The translations under genes and the position numbers were made by a program. This document shows, piece by piece, positions 35,223 to 45,277 of a stretch of DNA of 64,000 nt. The DNA lies in the NCBI GenBank assembly GCA_023974075.1, contig JAMFTG010000175.1:1-64000 (forward strand), in the 5' to 3' direction. How positions within the stretch are numbered: position 1 is the first letter of the stretch; each line of letters starts with the position of its first letter. This DNA is from Chaenocephalus aceratus. Taxonomy: Eukaryota > Chordata > Actinopteri > Perciformes > Channichthyidae. A model generated the notes under the pieces. That model saw only the letters and a program-made list of their open reading frames with translations. It was not told the DNA's origin and made no database searches.

Positions 35223-36902
35223 CTACTTGAGGTTGCAGAACTCAGCAGTGTCATCATAAGGTATTAAATTAAACCGAAGTCCAGCATGGAGCGGCTGAGT
35301 GAAAGTGGTCTGGACTCTGTGGAGGAGAGTCATGGTTTCAGAGACGCTGTAGAAGGACAGAACGCCTGCATCGTGATCCAGATACACTCCTACTCTGGAG
35401 GAATCAGGACCTGAGACGGGAGTGCTGATGTTGTTGAACAGAAATGTATACTCGTTATTTTTAGACTGTAACGCCCAAGATTTATCATTGTGTCCAAACA
35501 AACATCTATCTGGATGTCCTGCTCTGCTGATGTTCTTGTATGCAACTGCTACACAAACTCCCCACCCTCTCCACTCCACTTCCCAGTAACAACGACCAGT
35601 CAGACTCTCTCTACTCAGGACCTGATGATAATCAGTGAATCTGTCTGGGTGACTTGGATATGACTGAGGTGATAACTGACATGTTGCTTTTCTGCCCTCC
35701 TCAGTTAATACCAGACGTGTGTTTGCAGTGTTTGGATCCAGAGTGATGTCACATGAATATTTTAAGAATCTAGCACTGGTCTTTGGCTCTGGTTGTGACA
35801 GTAAAACTTCCACTTCACTCACCATCAGTGAGATGTATGTCCAGGTCTTCGCCAGGACGTCCTGTAGTTTATCTCTGACTGCTGACACAGCCGCCGTCAC
35901 GTCCTCAAAGTAGCGCAGAGGACGGACTTTGATGCTGGATGAGTGTGTAGCTTCACTGAGAGGTAACGGAGAGGGGTAGTTGAGCAGAAACTGGGTGTGA
36001 TCCTCTGTGTGAGAGAGCTTCTGCAGCTCAGCGTCTCTCCTCCTCAGCTCCCTGATCTCCTGCTCCAGCTTCTCCTGGCGCTCTTTGACTCGACTCACTT
36101 CAGTTTCCTGCTTGGATCTGAGCTGCTGCTTCAGCTCAGAGCTTCTTTTCTCTGCGAGACGGATCAGCTCAGTGAACATCTTCTTACTCTCATCCACTGC
36201 TTTATCAGCAGAGCCATTGACGGCCTCCGCCTCCTGCTGAAGCAGCTTCACCTCCTTCTCTCTGTCCTGGATTCCCTGCTGGATGTTCTGTCGACTCCCC
36301 TCCAGCTCTCTCTGCCTCTCAGTTCTCTCTGCTGCATCTGACACCGTGTCGTGGCCTTTGTGTTCGCCCTGAGTGCAGAGATAACAGATAGACTGCTGAT
36401 CAGTGCGGCAGAACAGCTTCATCACCTCCTCGTGACGAGAGCACATGTTCTCCTGGAGCTTCTTGGAGGGCTCCATCAGCTTGTGTTTCTTAAAGGCAGG
36501 AGATTCATAATGAGGCTTGATGTGTTTCTTACAGTAAGAGGCCACACACTGCAGACAGGACTCGAGGGCTTTCCGTTTTCTCCCAGTACAGACATCACAT
36601 CCCACATCTTCAGCTCCAGCATAGCAGTGATCAGCAGGAGCAGCTTGGAGTCCAGTCTTCTTCAGCTGCTCCACTAAATCTGCTATCATGGTATTTTTCA
36701 TCAGGACAGGCCTTGGTGTGAAGCTCTTTCTCCACACAGGGCAGCTATAGATTTGATTCTCATCCTCTCCATCCCAGTGGCTTTTAATACAGTTCTTGCA
36801 GTAGTTGTGTCCACAGGGAATAGACACCGGTTCCTTCAGTAGATCCAGACAGATTGAACAGCTGACTATCTTTTGGTCAAGCTGATTTTCTTGCTGCGCC
36901 AT
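35223..36902 (-). CDS. TRIM (finTRIM-like) protein with defective RING
   Basis: A single-exon tripartite-motif protein of 559 residues from the conventional MAQQ start (36,902); an in-frame ATG seven codons upstream is also open. Numbering from that upstream Met: RING at 22-64 (C22-C25, C37-H39, C42-C45, C61), B-box 1 at 109-148, B-box 2 at about 161-192, coiled coil at about 195-320, and PRY-SPRY at about 390-566. This order is typical of fish finTRIM/TRIM25-like E3 ligases, which act in innate antiviral signalling and are often single-exon and amplified. The last RING zinc ligand is Trp (SCPVWRKSF) where the family has Cys, so zinc site 2 is damaged and ligase activity may be lost. The rest is intact, and the SPRY could still bind its target. 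The exact subfamily cannot be fixed by eye. Confidence 0.9.
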   Translation of the reverse strand: MAQQENQLDQKIVSCSICLDLLKEPVSIPCGHNYCKNCIKSHWDGEDENQIYSCPVWRKSFTPRPVLMKNTMIADLVEQLKKTGLQAAPADHCYAGAEDVGCDVCTGRKRKALESCLQCVASYCKKHIKPHYESPAFKKHKLMEPSKKLQENMCSRHEEVMKLFCRTDQQSICYLCTQGEHKGHDTVSDAAERTERQRELEGSRQNIQQGIQDREKEVKLLQQEAEAVNGSADKAVDESKKMFTELIRLAEKRSSELKQQLRSKQETEVSRVKERQEKLEQEIRELRRRDAELQKLSHTEDHTQFLLNYPSPLPLSEATHSSSIKVRPLRYFEDVTAAVSAVRDKLQDVLAKTWTYISLMVSEVEVLLSQPEPKTSARFLKYSCDITLDPNTANTRLVLTEEGRKATCQLSPQSYPSHPDRFTDYHQVLSRESLTGRCYWEVEWRGWGVCVAVAYKNISRAGHPDRCLFGHNDKSWALQSKNNEYTFLFNNISTPVSGPDSSRVGVYLDHDAGVLSFYSVSETMTLLHRVQTTFTQPLHAGLRFNLIPYDDTAEFCNLK

Positions 36903-36923
36903 TTCACCTCTCTGTGTAAGCAA

Positions 36924-37214
36924 ATGTCAGTTTCACTTTCCCTGAATAGAAACAAGCTCTGCTCCGCCTGCTCTTGTTTATGTTACGGGTCCTAAAAGCT
37001 TGGGTAGCACAGCAACAATAAAGAAATCTGTAGAAAACAAAAGTGCAGCAGTGTGAAATAAAAACAGGATCCGGTTGATCGTCTGGATTGCTTCTCATTC
37101 AAAATTCAGTACAGTAAAAAGTACACATACAGTTACATACAAATAGCTGTACTTAAAACTATAAATTGCGTCACTCTTTACTCTCTTTATAACGTGTACA
37201 ATCACATTACAACG
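36924..37214. other. Upstream flank of the TRIM gene
   Basis: The 5' flank of the minus-strand TRIM gene. No clear TATA box or interferon-response element could be assigned with confidence. Proline/threonine-rich frames reaching into 37,095-37,535 come from the GC-rich repeat that follows. Confidence 0.4.
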
Positions 37215-37575
37215 TTGTTGTATCCAGAGATCCAGCAGACTCGTCGCCATGCACGAATCAACAGCAAATTCAGCCCCTCCTCCGGCTCCCGCGAGAGTCC
37301 CGTGAGCCGTGAGTGAGCCGTGAGTCGTTGGACTCGCGGGAGCCGTGAGTGAGCCGTGAGCCGTGAGTGAGCCGTGAGCCGTGAGTGAGCCGTGAGTCCG
37401 CAAATCTCTGAGTCTGCTGCGACTCGTCGAGGGAGCCGTGGGACTCGCGGGAGCCGTGGGACTCGCGGGAGCCGTGGGACTCGCGGGAGCCGTGGGACTC
37501 GGAGGAGGGGCTGAGTCTGCTGTAGATTCGTGCATGGGGACGAGTCTGCTGGATCTCTGGATCTGCTGCCTGCTA
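37215..37575. repeat. Foldback with internal GAGCCGTGAGT minisatellite
   Basis: The left arm 'agagatccagcagactcgtc' (about 37,216) is mirrored by 'gacgagtctgctggatctct' (about 37,539-37,558). A second matched pair is 'catgcacgaatc'/'gattcgtgcatg'. Between them are short tandem units of 'gtgagtgagccgtgagcc' (about 37,300-37,395) and 'gccgtgggactcgcgggagc' (about 37,433-37,500). It could form a strong hairpin. Proline/serine-rich frames on both strands are repeat products. Confidence 0.8.
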
Positions 37576-37845
37576 TATGTTACGGCTCTGAGTCCTCGTA
37601 GGCTACTGGTCTCTCTCGATCATTGACCTGGATTCACGGATCCCGCGATTTTTCCGGCTCTAAATTAAGTTTCAGTGTAGACTTCTAACAAAATGGTCAT
37701 GTTGTGCAACAGTCTCCTGTAATAATATCTGCATTTCCAATAAGGATCTTACTTGGAAACTCGTTTATTTTGAACATGGCACACAAAAAGAAACAAATGA
37801 TAGAAAATTGCAAAACAGTTAGAATATATAAAATGTAATTATACA

Positions 37846-37877
<32 letters not shown>

Positions 37878-38367
37878 ATGAAAACACAATTGTGCAAAAT
37901 TAGCTTAAGTACAGGAACATATTAAAATAACTATATACATATAATGCAAAACACTTATTTTTTAAAATGCACACACACACACATGTTTTATTAAAGCAAA
38001 AGACACTGTGTAGCGGAGGTTAATGTAACGTTAGTTTAATATGCTGGTTAAATGCAACAACTTTTCGGTTTCACCGGTAGGATTTCTATGGTCTTGGTCA
38101 TGCTGACTCATATGACTCAAATGACTCGTATGATCCGGATCTCTTCAATGATTGACTCAGAAGACTCCGAGTCCATAAAATGATCCGGATTTGCCATCTC
38201 TAGAAGTCATGAACGTTAGTTGGTGCTCCAGTATAATCGGTCCGCCTGAAACTCATCCAGTGAGAAACGTTCCGCTGTGCAAAAATAAGTGCGATTAAAA
38301 TGCGTTAATTTTTGTGCAATTAATTAATCTTAATTAACGCGTTAAAGTCCCGGCCTTTCACTTCAGG
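37576..38367. other. Noncoding, AT-rich, with an (ATT)n run
   Basis: No gene. There is an (ATT)n run at about 37,848-37,876 and a short (CA)n at about 37,971-37,983. A transposon-like end, 'attaacgcgttaaagtcccg', lies near 38,333-38,352. Confidence 0.5.
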
Positions 38368-38655
38368 GTGATAGCAGGACACCCCATCTAGTCACTCACA
38401 GAATATCAGGACAACCTGATGTAGAGTTTCAAAATAAAAGACCTTTGAAGTCTCATATATGAGCTATCATCCCTCTGTTTTTAGATAAGAGTAAAACAAA
38501 AACTCCAGTATCAAATCCTTTTTTCACTCCACATCAGAATGTCCTGATATTCTCTGAGTGACGAGATGGGTGTCCTGCTATCACCCTGGAGTGATATTAG
38601 TCTTTGATACTGGAGAGTTGTTGTTTTATTCTTATCTAAAAACAGCGGGATGATG
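38368..38655. repeat. Interleaved inverted repeat (A-B-A'-B')
   Basis: 'ggtgatagcaggacacccca' (A, about 38,368) is mirrored at about 38,570-38,590 (A'). 'ctgtttttagataagagtaa' (B, about 38,476) is mirrored at about 38,630-38,645 (B'). The order A-B-A'-B' means the two stems interleave, as in a pseudoknot or an insertion of one inverted copy beside another. It sits exactly where the adjacent LINE loses its 3' part. Confidence 0.7.
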
Positions 38656-40600
38656 AGACGTGTCAACCATGACAGTCCCTCAACACCCAGAGCCTTCAGC
38701 ATCTCCGGGCGGATCTCATCCACCCCCGGGGCTTTGCCACTGTGGAGCTGTTTGACGACCTCAGTGACCTCCCCCCGGGAGATTGGTGTTGATCCCCCGT
38801 CATACTCCAGCTCTGCCTCTAACATAGAGGGCGGAGTTGTCGGGTTCAGGAGTTCCTCAAAGTGTTCCTTCCAACGCCCCAACACTCCATCAGTTGAGGT
38901 CAACAACGTCCCATCCTTACTGTACACAGCTTGGATGGTCCCCTGCTTCCCCCTCCTGAGGTGTCGGACAGTTTTCCAGAACAACTTTGGTGCCGCCCGA
39001 AAGTCCTTCTCCATGTCTTCTCCGAACTTCTCCCACACCCGCTGCTTTGCCTCGGCCACGGATGAGGCTGCTGCCCTTCGGGCCTGTCGGTACCTTGCAA
39101 CTGCCTCGGGAGTCCCCCGGGATAACAAATCCCTGAAGGCCTCCTTCTTCAGTCGGACGGCTTCCCTGACCACCGGTGTCCACCAGGAGGTTCGAGGGTT
39201 ACCGCCCCTTGAGGCACCTAGGACCTTGAGACCACAGCTCCCCGCCGCGGCTTCGGCAATAGAGGCTTTGAACACCGACCACTCTGGTTCAATGTCCCCA
39301 ACCTCCACAGGAATGCCCGAAAAGCTCCGCCGGAGGTGTGAGTTAACGGCTTCCTGAACTTGGGCCTCCTCCAGACGTTCCCAGTTCACCCGAACTACAC
39401 GTTTGGGCTTACCAGGTCTATCCAGAGGCTTCCCCCGCCACTCGACCCAACTCACCACCAGATGGTGATCAGTTGACAACTCCGCCCCTCTCTTTACCCG
39501 AGTGTCCAAAACATACGGCCTCAGGTCCGATGATACGATAACGAAATCGATCATGGACCTTCTGCCTAGGGTGCTCTGGTACCACGTACACTTATGAGCA
39601 TCCTTATGTTCGAACATGGTGTTTGTTATGGCCAATCCATGACTAGCACAGAAGTCCAGTAACAAACCACCGCTCCGGTTCAGATCAGGGGGGCCGTTCC
39701 TCCCAATCACGCCCCTCCAAGTGTCTCCATCATTGCCCACATGTGCGTTGAAGTCTCCCAGCAAGACTAAGGAGTCCCCTTCAGGAGCCCCATACAGGAC
39801 TCTTTCCAGGGTCTCCAAGAAGGCTGTATACTCTGAACTGCTGTTGGGTGCATAAGCACACACAACAGTCAGAGTTTTCCCCCCCATAACCCGCAGGCGT
39901 AGGGAGGCGACCCTCTCGTCCACTGGGGTAAACTCCAACAACGAAGCACCTAACCGGGGACTTGTGAGTATCCCCACACCCGCCCGGCGCCTCACACCTT
40001 GAGCAACTCCGGAGAAGAATAGAGTCCAACCCCTATCCAGAAGTAAGGTTCCAGAGCCGACGCTGTGCGTAGAGGTGAGCCCAACCAGATCCAACTGGTA
40101 CCGCTCCACCTCCCGCACAAGCTCCGGCTCCTTCCCCCCCAGAGAGGTGACGTTCCACGTCCCCAAAGCCAGCTTCTGTCGCCCGGGTCTGGTCCGTCGA
40201 GACCCTCCGCTTTCACTGCCACCCTTCTGGCAGCGCACGCGACCCCATCGATGTTTCCCGTAGGTGGGGGGCCGCGGGACGGAGAAGCGGAGGTGTTGCC
40301 CACGTTGCCTCGGGCTGGGCCTGGCCGGGCTCCGTGGCAAGCCCGGCCACCAGACGCTCGCCGACGAGTCCTCCTTCTGGGCCTGGCTCCAGAAGGGGCC
40401 CCCGGGCTTCCTCCGGGCCGGGTATCCTCACTTCTTGTTTTTTCTTTCACGAGGTCTTTTGAACCAATCTTAGTCTGGCCCCTTGCCTGAGACCAATTTG
40501 CCATGGGAGACCCTACCAGGAACACAAGGTTCCAGACAACACAGCCCCCAGGTTCATCAGGGCACACAAACCTCTCTACCACGGTAAGGTGCTGGTTCTT
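38640..40600 (-). mobile_element. APE-type non-LTR retrotransposon, 3'-truncated
   Basis: The minus strand carries a long frame with an apurinic-type endonuclease: [11 protein letters not shown] start, [28 protein letters not shown], and the catalytic [13 protein letters not shown] end. A linker and the first RT segment follow ([20 protein letters not shown]). It stops there near 38,645, so the catalytic RT palm is absent. Normally LINEs lose their 5' end; loss of the 3' end suggests a later deletion or the insertion of the foldback repeat beside it. A 3' end likely of the same family lies separately at 44,698-45,260. The clade (I/Nimb or RTE-like) is not certain. Confidence 0.82.
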
Positions 40601-40679
40601 CAGAAAGGCTACTGATTCATAACTGATTTATTCCCTCCAATAAATAAGAGATTGCTAAAAATAAATTCACTTTTACAAG

Positions 40680-40792
40680 ATGCCTGTGTGCTTTGTACCA
40701 GGTTGTAATCACACAAGTGATCAAACCACTTGCTCGTTCTATCGATTGCCGTCTGATGAAAGGACCAGGAGTCGCTGGATCAGACATATCAG
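40680..40792 (+). CDS. THAP zinc-finger domain, first exon
   Basis: ATG at 40,680 begins MPVCFVPGCNHTS, then CSFYRLPSDERTRSRWIRH, and stops at a donor 'cag/gtaata' (40,793). The CxxxxC start, FYRLP motif and RSRWIRHIR end are typical of the N-terminal half of a THAP (C2CH) DNA-binding domain, whose second half is normally in the next exon. That next exon was not found; a Harbinger-like end begins about 35 bp downstream. THAP domains occur in host transcription factors and in transposases, and I cannot tell which applies. Confidence 0.65.
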
Positions 40793-40825
40793 GTAATACA
40801 CATGTTGTGCATGGAACATATAAGC

Positions 40826-41175
40826 TGTGTCCCAATTCAGCGGCTGCATCCTCCTGAGGACCCAGCCTTTGAATTCCGCGGAGGACCCAACCGACGTGGG
40901 TCCTCCGCGGAATGCGAAATGAGACGGTCTACGGAGCATTTCCTGGTACGTCACCGGCCGTTATCCCTACCTTTTGCCGCCCCCGTCGCCTAGCAACCAG
41001 CTGCAGTCAGAAGTGCCTGTAATAATTTCTGACATTAGGCAAAATATTTTCAAACGGTTCAATATGGAGTCAGAGATAGTACTTCTTTTGGTGATGTTCA
41101 ATATGTTAAATTCAATTTCCCAAGGTCACACCAGGCGCACCATCTATTTCAAATTAATGGAAGACCATGTCCAGG
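40826..41175 (+). mobile_element. Left end and first exon of a second Harbinger-type element
   Basis: 'gtgtcccaattcagcggctg' followed by 'catcctcctgaggaccc' looks like a transposon left end. It includes a hairpin 'ttccgcggaggaccc...gggtcctccgcggaa' at about 40,875-40,917. An ATG at 41,064 opens MESEIVLLLVMFNMLNSISQ and reaches a phase-0 donor at 41,174/41,175, which fits a first transposase exon. No right-hand end was found. Confidence 0.55.
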
Positions 41176-41623
41176 TACTGATACTTATATCTATTATCAT
41201 ATTATATAAAATATATATGTACTGTATTTTTAGCTAACAGTAATGTTAATATTAGCCTATAATACATGTTTAAAATGTTATTTCTCAGGTTGAGTATAGC
41301 TTGTGTATATATATAAACATGTCTATAGAGATATATTTATACACAAACACAGAATATATGTATGTACTGTATTTTTAGCTAACAGTAATGTTATTAGCAT
41401 AATACTGATACAAATTTTATTTCAGGTTGAGTATAGCTTGAGTATATATATATATATACATAAGTATGTATATATATATATGTATATATTTTTGTGTGTA
41501 TATATCAATAAACATATATATATATATATATATATAAACATGTCAATAGATATATGTATAAACAAAGAACAAAAATGCTGTTCACTTATTTAACCCTTTT
41601 TTCTCAACCTTTCCCTCTACCAG

Positions 41624-41776
41624 CCAAGGCCCCTGTACTGCAGGATCAACCTAAGCGTCCCTGTCCTGGACAGGTTTTTGAATGACCAGGACACACGCCC
41701 TGATTTCAGGCTGAGCAGGGAGTCCCTGAAGGTGCTGCTGGAACTCCTGGGTCAGGACAGGAGACATGGATGGGGG
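41624..41776 (+). pseudogene. Harbinger transposase N-terminal exon, truncated
   Basis: After 'ctctaccag' the frame continues in the phase left by the exon at 41,064-41,174: PRPLYCRINLSVPVLDRFLN, DQDTRPDFRLSRESLKVLLE, LLGQDRRHGWG. This is the N-terminal region of HARBI1-type transposases, before the DDE domain. Homology ends abruptly near 41,776, where another inverted-repeat element starts, so the catalytic part is missing. The intron between the two exons holds (TATATG)n-like AT-rich repeats (about 41,440-41,535). Confidence 0.7.
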
Positions 41777-44561
41777 GCCACAACTATAATTTTACGCTTC
41801 CGGGGTCCCATGGAGGCTCCCGGAAAGGGAGGGACTTCGCCTCTCTATAGAGAGGCAAAGTTATGAAGGTAGATATGGTGCAAAATGCGAGAGCATGAAA
41901 ACCTGATGTGAGCACTTGCAGAAAAAAAATCTGAGTTTGTGTGCATACATTTACACTTGTATAAAAATATCCACGTAACTGTGAATCAAATTTACACTTG
42001 TAAAAAATATCCACGTAACTGTGAACCAAATTTGAAGTCACAGAAGAAAAAAAAAAGTGTTGTAGCTTGTAGGAAAAAAATGAACTTAGAGATGAAATGT
42101 TCACTTGCAGAAAAATACATATTTTTAAAATATATTTTCCATTACAACTGCAACTTTATTTATTACAACCTCTCAAATTTATTTATTTGATATCAATTTG
42201 TAATACAATTAATAAAAACAACAAGGTTTGGGTTCGTTCTTCAGATGACTGTGACGTTAACTTGTAAGCTCAATAATGAACTCCAGCTCAACCAACCATA
42301 TTGTAATATCTAAGTAATCATCTTGAAATATGACATTAATAATTGTAATATACACACATCTTATTGTGAGGTTGATTTCACATACACTACTTCGACGTTA
42401 GCTAAATAGAAAATAGCATGGATAATTTACAAAGGCTTTAAAAACACAGCAGGAGCCCAAGACAATTATAAAACTTGCTCCCCCGGGAAGATTTTTTTTT
42501 TTAATATTGAAGTTAAAACCATCAATCTGGTGCACTTTGAGAGCAACATTAAGAGATCTATGGATCTATGTGCTCTTTGCTTTATTATGCCTTCCCAGTC
42601 CCTTATCACGTAGCAGCAGGCCCGGACTGGCCATCTGGAGGACCGGGAGGTTTCCCGATGGCCTGGCCTGTTAAGTGGCCTGCTGGCCTGAGGAATTTTT
42701 GTTGTTTTGTATGTATGTATTGTGAACACAACGCTGCGCAAATGTGGGTCTGACTCTGCCTCACAGAGGGTGACTGGCTGTCTCCATGATGTGGCCTGCC
42801 GACATGGCCACTTTCATACAGATCATACACTAATGCCCTCGATTGGTCGTGTCATTCAAGCTCGGGAGGGTGTGTGTATGTGTGGCGCGAGCGAGCGAGA
42901 GAGAAAGCGCGCGCACCGGTTACGTGTATTGTTGTTAGCGCAGCTAGCTAGCACCAGATGCTAACGGATATCATGAGCCGTCAACAAGATGGAGGGAGAG
43001 TCCTCTGCTGTCAGACTGAGAGACTGATAACCTCAGCTCAGGTGAGGTAAAGGACTCTCTGAGTGTTTAGATAGTTAACTTAGTCTAAGTTCTCTGTGGG
43101 TCTCAAACGGTTTGGACACCATTTATGTAAACACATATTTCCATTTGAAAGGGGAGTGATTAGCAAAATATGCATGAATAATAAAATAAAAATGTTAACT
43201 AGGTGAAAAAAGGTAAGATACACTTGTTGAGAGCTAAAACTAGTCTTTGCTGCTGCCTCAAAGAGGAGCAGGGGGAGACGGGTGAGGCTGGTTCAGGAGC
43301 CCAGACACACTCACAACTATAAATGAACCAAAAACAAATATATACACAAGTTTCAATGTTTTTTCATATTGGATATGGTATGTTATTGGTTATGGCCATG
43401 TTCTTATGATTTTATGATTATTTAAATGTATACAGTTCTGTTTCATATGGGTGTAGTCTCTTTATTTCCCCCTGAAAATGCACCAGATTGATGCATTTAA
43501 GTCCAACATTTAAAAAAAAAAAATCTTACCGGCCCCCCTAGAGGATTTTCCAGTTTTAATTGCCATTGATAAAACGTTTTAAATGCCTGAGTTAATATAT
43601 ATTTCTGTCAGTTTGATAATGTCTGATTTAGTTTCATACGTATTTCAGTTCTGAATTTACTTTACCGTGGACAAGCTCAAGGTAATTATACAATTTTCAT
43701 ACTTTTTGTTTACTCATTCTAGACAAATCTACCGATGTAACTCCAAACAACATGCGTTGGTCAATGTATAATACTGTTTTCGACAAAAAGGAAACACATT
43801 TTACTTTTTGTATCTTGTAAAGGAAAGCAATAAAATCTACCTAAATGTATCAGGTAAGTGATCAAAGTAATACCATACTGTTCCTGTATTTATACAGAAA
43901 GTCAAAAGGTGAGATAATTTTCTTCTGATATCAGATTGACTCTAATGTAATCACACGTACTGTTTTAACAGTAGAACACTTTGCAAAACATAATAACATA
44001 GCAGCAAATGTCTTCTTTTGATTCATGCTGTATCAGGTTGGTACAACGCTCTTTTTTCTTTTATTATGAACATGACAGCAGTGATATGTTCCTTTATAAA
44101 TCCACTTCATTTACCCACCAGATCTCAGAGGACCAATCAGAGCCCTGCTAGAGACCACATGATCAACCAGGACGAAACTAACCAAAGAGAAAATGCTTCC
44201 GTTCTTCAGGGTCAGCCTGAACATATATCTATGAGCCTGAATCCTTGAGGCGAAGTCACGCCCATCTACCTCCGGCCCATGGGACCCCGGAAGCGAAAAT
44301 TGTACATTGAATTCAATGGAGAGAGAACACGTATCTTTTGATCCCGTTTGAATTGTGCCACGAACTACACATATGATGTTTGTCAATCTTAAACAATAAG
44401 TTCCATGTCAAAAAAGTCACATTTTGTCGTAAAACTGTTGAAATATAAGACTATGAAAAATACGCGACTACAAAGACTACAAATCCCAAATCCCATTCTG
44501 GCTCGCGTAAGTGATGTCACAGGCGATAATGCTCCAAGTGGTTGCGACTCGTAATTAAAGC
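41777..44561. other. Noncoding, repeat-derived region
   Basis: About 41,795-41,845 ('gcttccggggtcccatgg', 'gacttcgcctc') is mirrored at about 44,247-44,305, suggesting a 2.5-kb element or two inverted copies. About 42,618-42,670 ('ggcccggactggccatctgg') resembles one end of a common fish DNA element whose other end is unclear. 41,930-42,030 holds a duplicated 'aaaatatccacgtaactgtg' segment. No supported gene. Confidence 0.5.
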
Positions 44562-44682
44562 GAAGAAGAAGAAGAAGAAGAAGAAGAAGAAGAAGAAGAA
44601 GAAGAAGAAGAAGAAGAAGAAGAAGAAGAAGAAGAAGAAGAAGAAGAAGAAGAAGAAGAAGAAGAAGAAGAAGAAGAAGAAG
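44562..44682. repeat. (GAA)n trinucleotide tract, about 40 copies
   Basis: An uninterrupted GAA/TTC tract of about 121 bp. It lies just beside the 3' tail of the LINE fragment at 44,698. Poly-Ser and other homopolymer frames across it are not genes. Confidence 0.96.
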
Positions 44683-44697
44683 ATCTCATAACTGATT

Positions 44698-45260
44698 TAT
44701 CCATCCATCCATCCATCTTCTCCCGCTTATCCGTGGTCGGGTCTCGGGGTAGCAGTTCCAGCAGAGAGCCCCAAACGTTCTTTTCCCTCATCAAGCAGCT
44801 CTGACTGGGGGGTCCCAAAGCGCTCCCAGGCCAGCGAAGAGATATAATCCCTCCACCTGGTCCTAGGTCTACCCCTTGGTCTCTTCCCAGCTGGACGTGC
44901 CTGGAACACCTCCCTAGGGAGGCGCCCAGGTGGCATCCTAACTAGGTGCCCGAACCGCCTCAACTGGCTCCTTTCGACGCGAAGGAGGAGCGGCTCAACT
45001 CCGAGTCCCTCCCTGATGACCGAACTTCTCACCTTATCTCTAAGGGAGACGCCAGCCACCCTGCGGAGAAAACCCATCTCGGCCGCTTGTATCCGCGATC
45101 TCGTTCTTTCGGTCATGACCCATCCTTCATGACCAGTAGGTGAGGGTAGGAACGAAGATGGCCCGGTAGACAGAGAGCTTTGCCTTCTGGCTCAGCTCCC
45201 TTTTCGTCACACGGTGCGGTAAAGCGACTGCAGTACCGCTCCCGCTGCTCCGATTCTCCG
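44698..45260 (-). mobile_element. APE-type LINE 3' end, 5'-truncated
   Basis: The minus strand encodes the C-terminal end of a LINE ORF2 (LRRVAGVSLRDKVRSSVIRE, RRFGHLVRMPPGRLPREVFQ, KRPRGRPRTRWRDYISSLAW). It ends in a (ATGG)n tail, read on the plus strand as 'atccatccatccatc'. This family tail usually belongs with endonuclease ORFs like that at 38,640-40,600. It is probably a separate 5'-truncated insertion. Confidence 0.82.
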
Positions 45261-45277
45261 GCCCATCTCACGCTCCA

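Noticed and set aside
37095..37626. Pro/Ala/Ser/Thr-rich minus-strand frame of 146 codons
   Set aside because: Arises from the GAGCCGTGAGT minisatellite and foldback. No conserved domain.
38650..40490. Plus-strand frames opposite the APE-type LINE (up to 235 codons)
   Set aside because: Antisense shadows of the endonuclease/RT coding strand.
42618..43560. Complete DNA element between 'ggcccggactggccatctgg' and 'ccggcccccctagagg'
   Set aside because: The two ends are not clearly complementary and no target duplication was found.
44555..44818. Poly-serine frame
   Set aside because: Translation of the (GAA)n tract.
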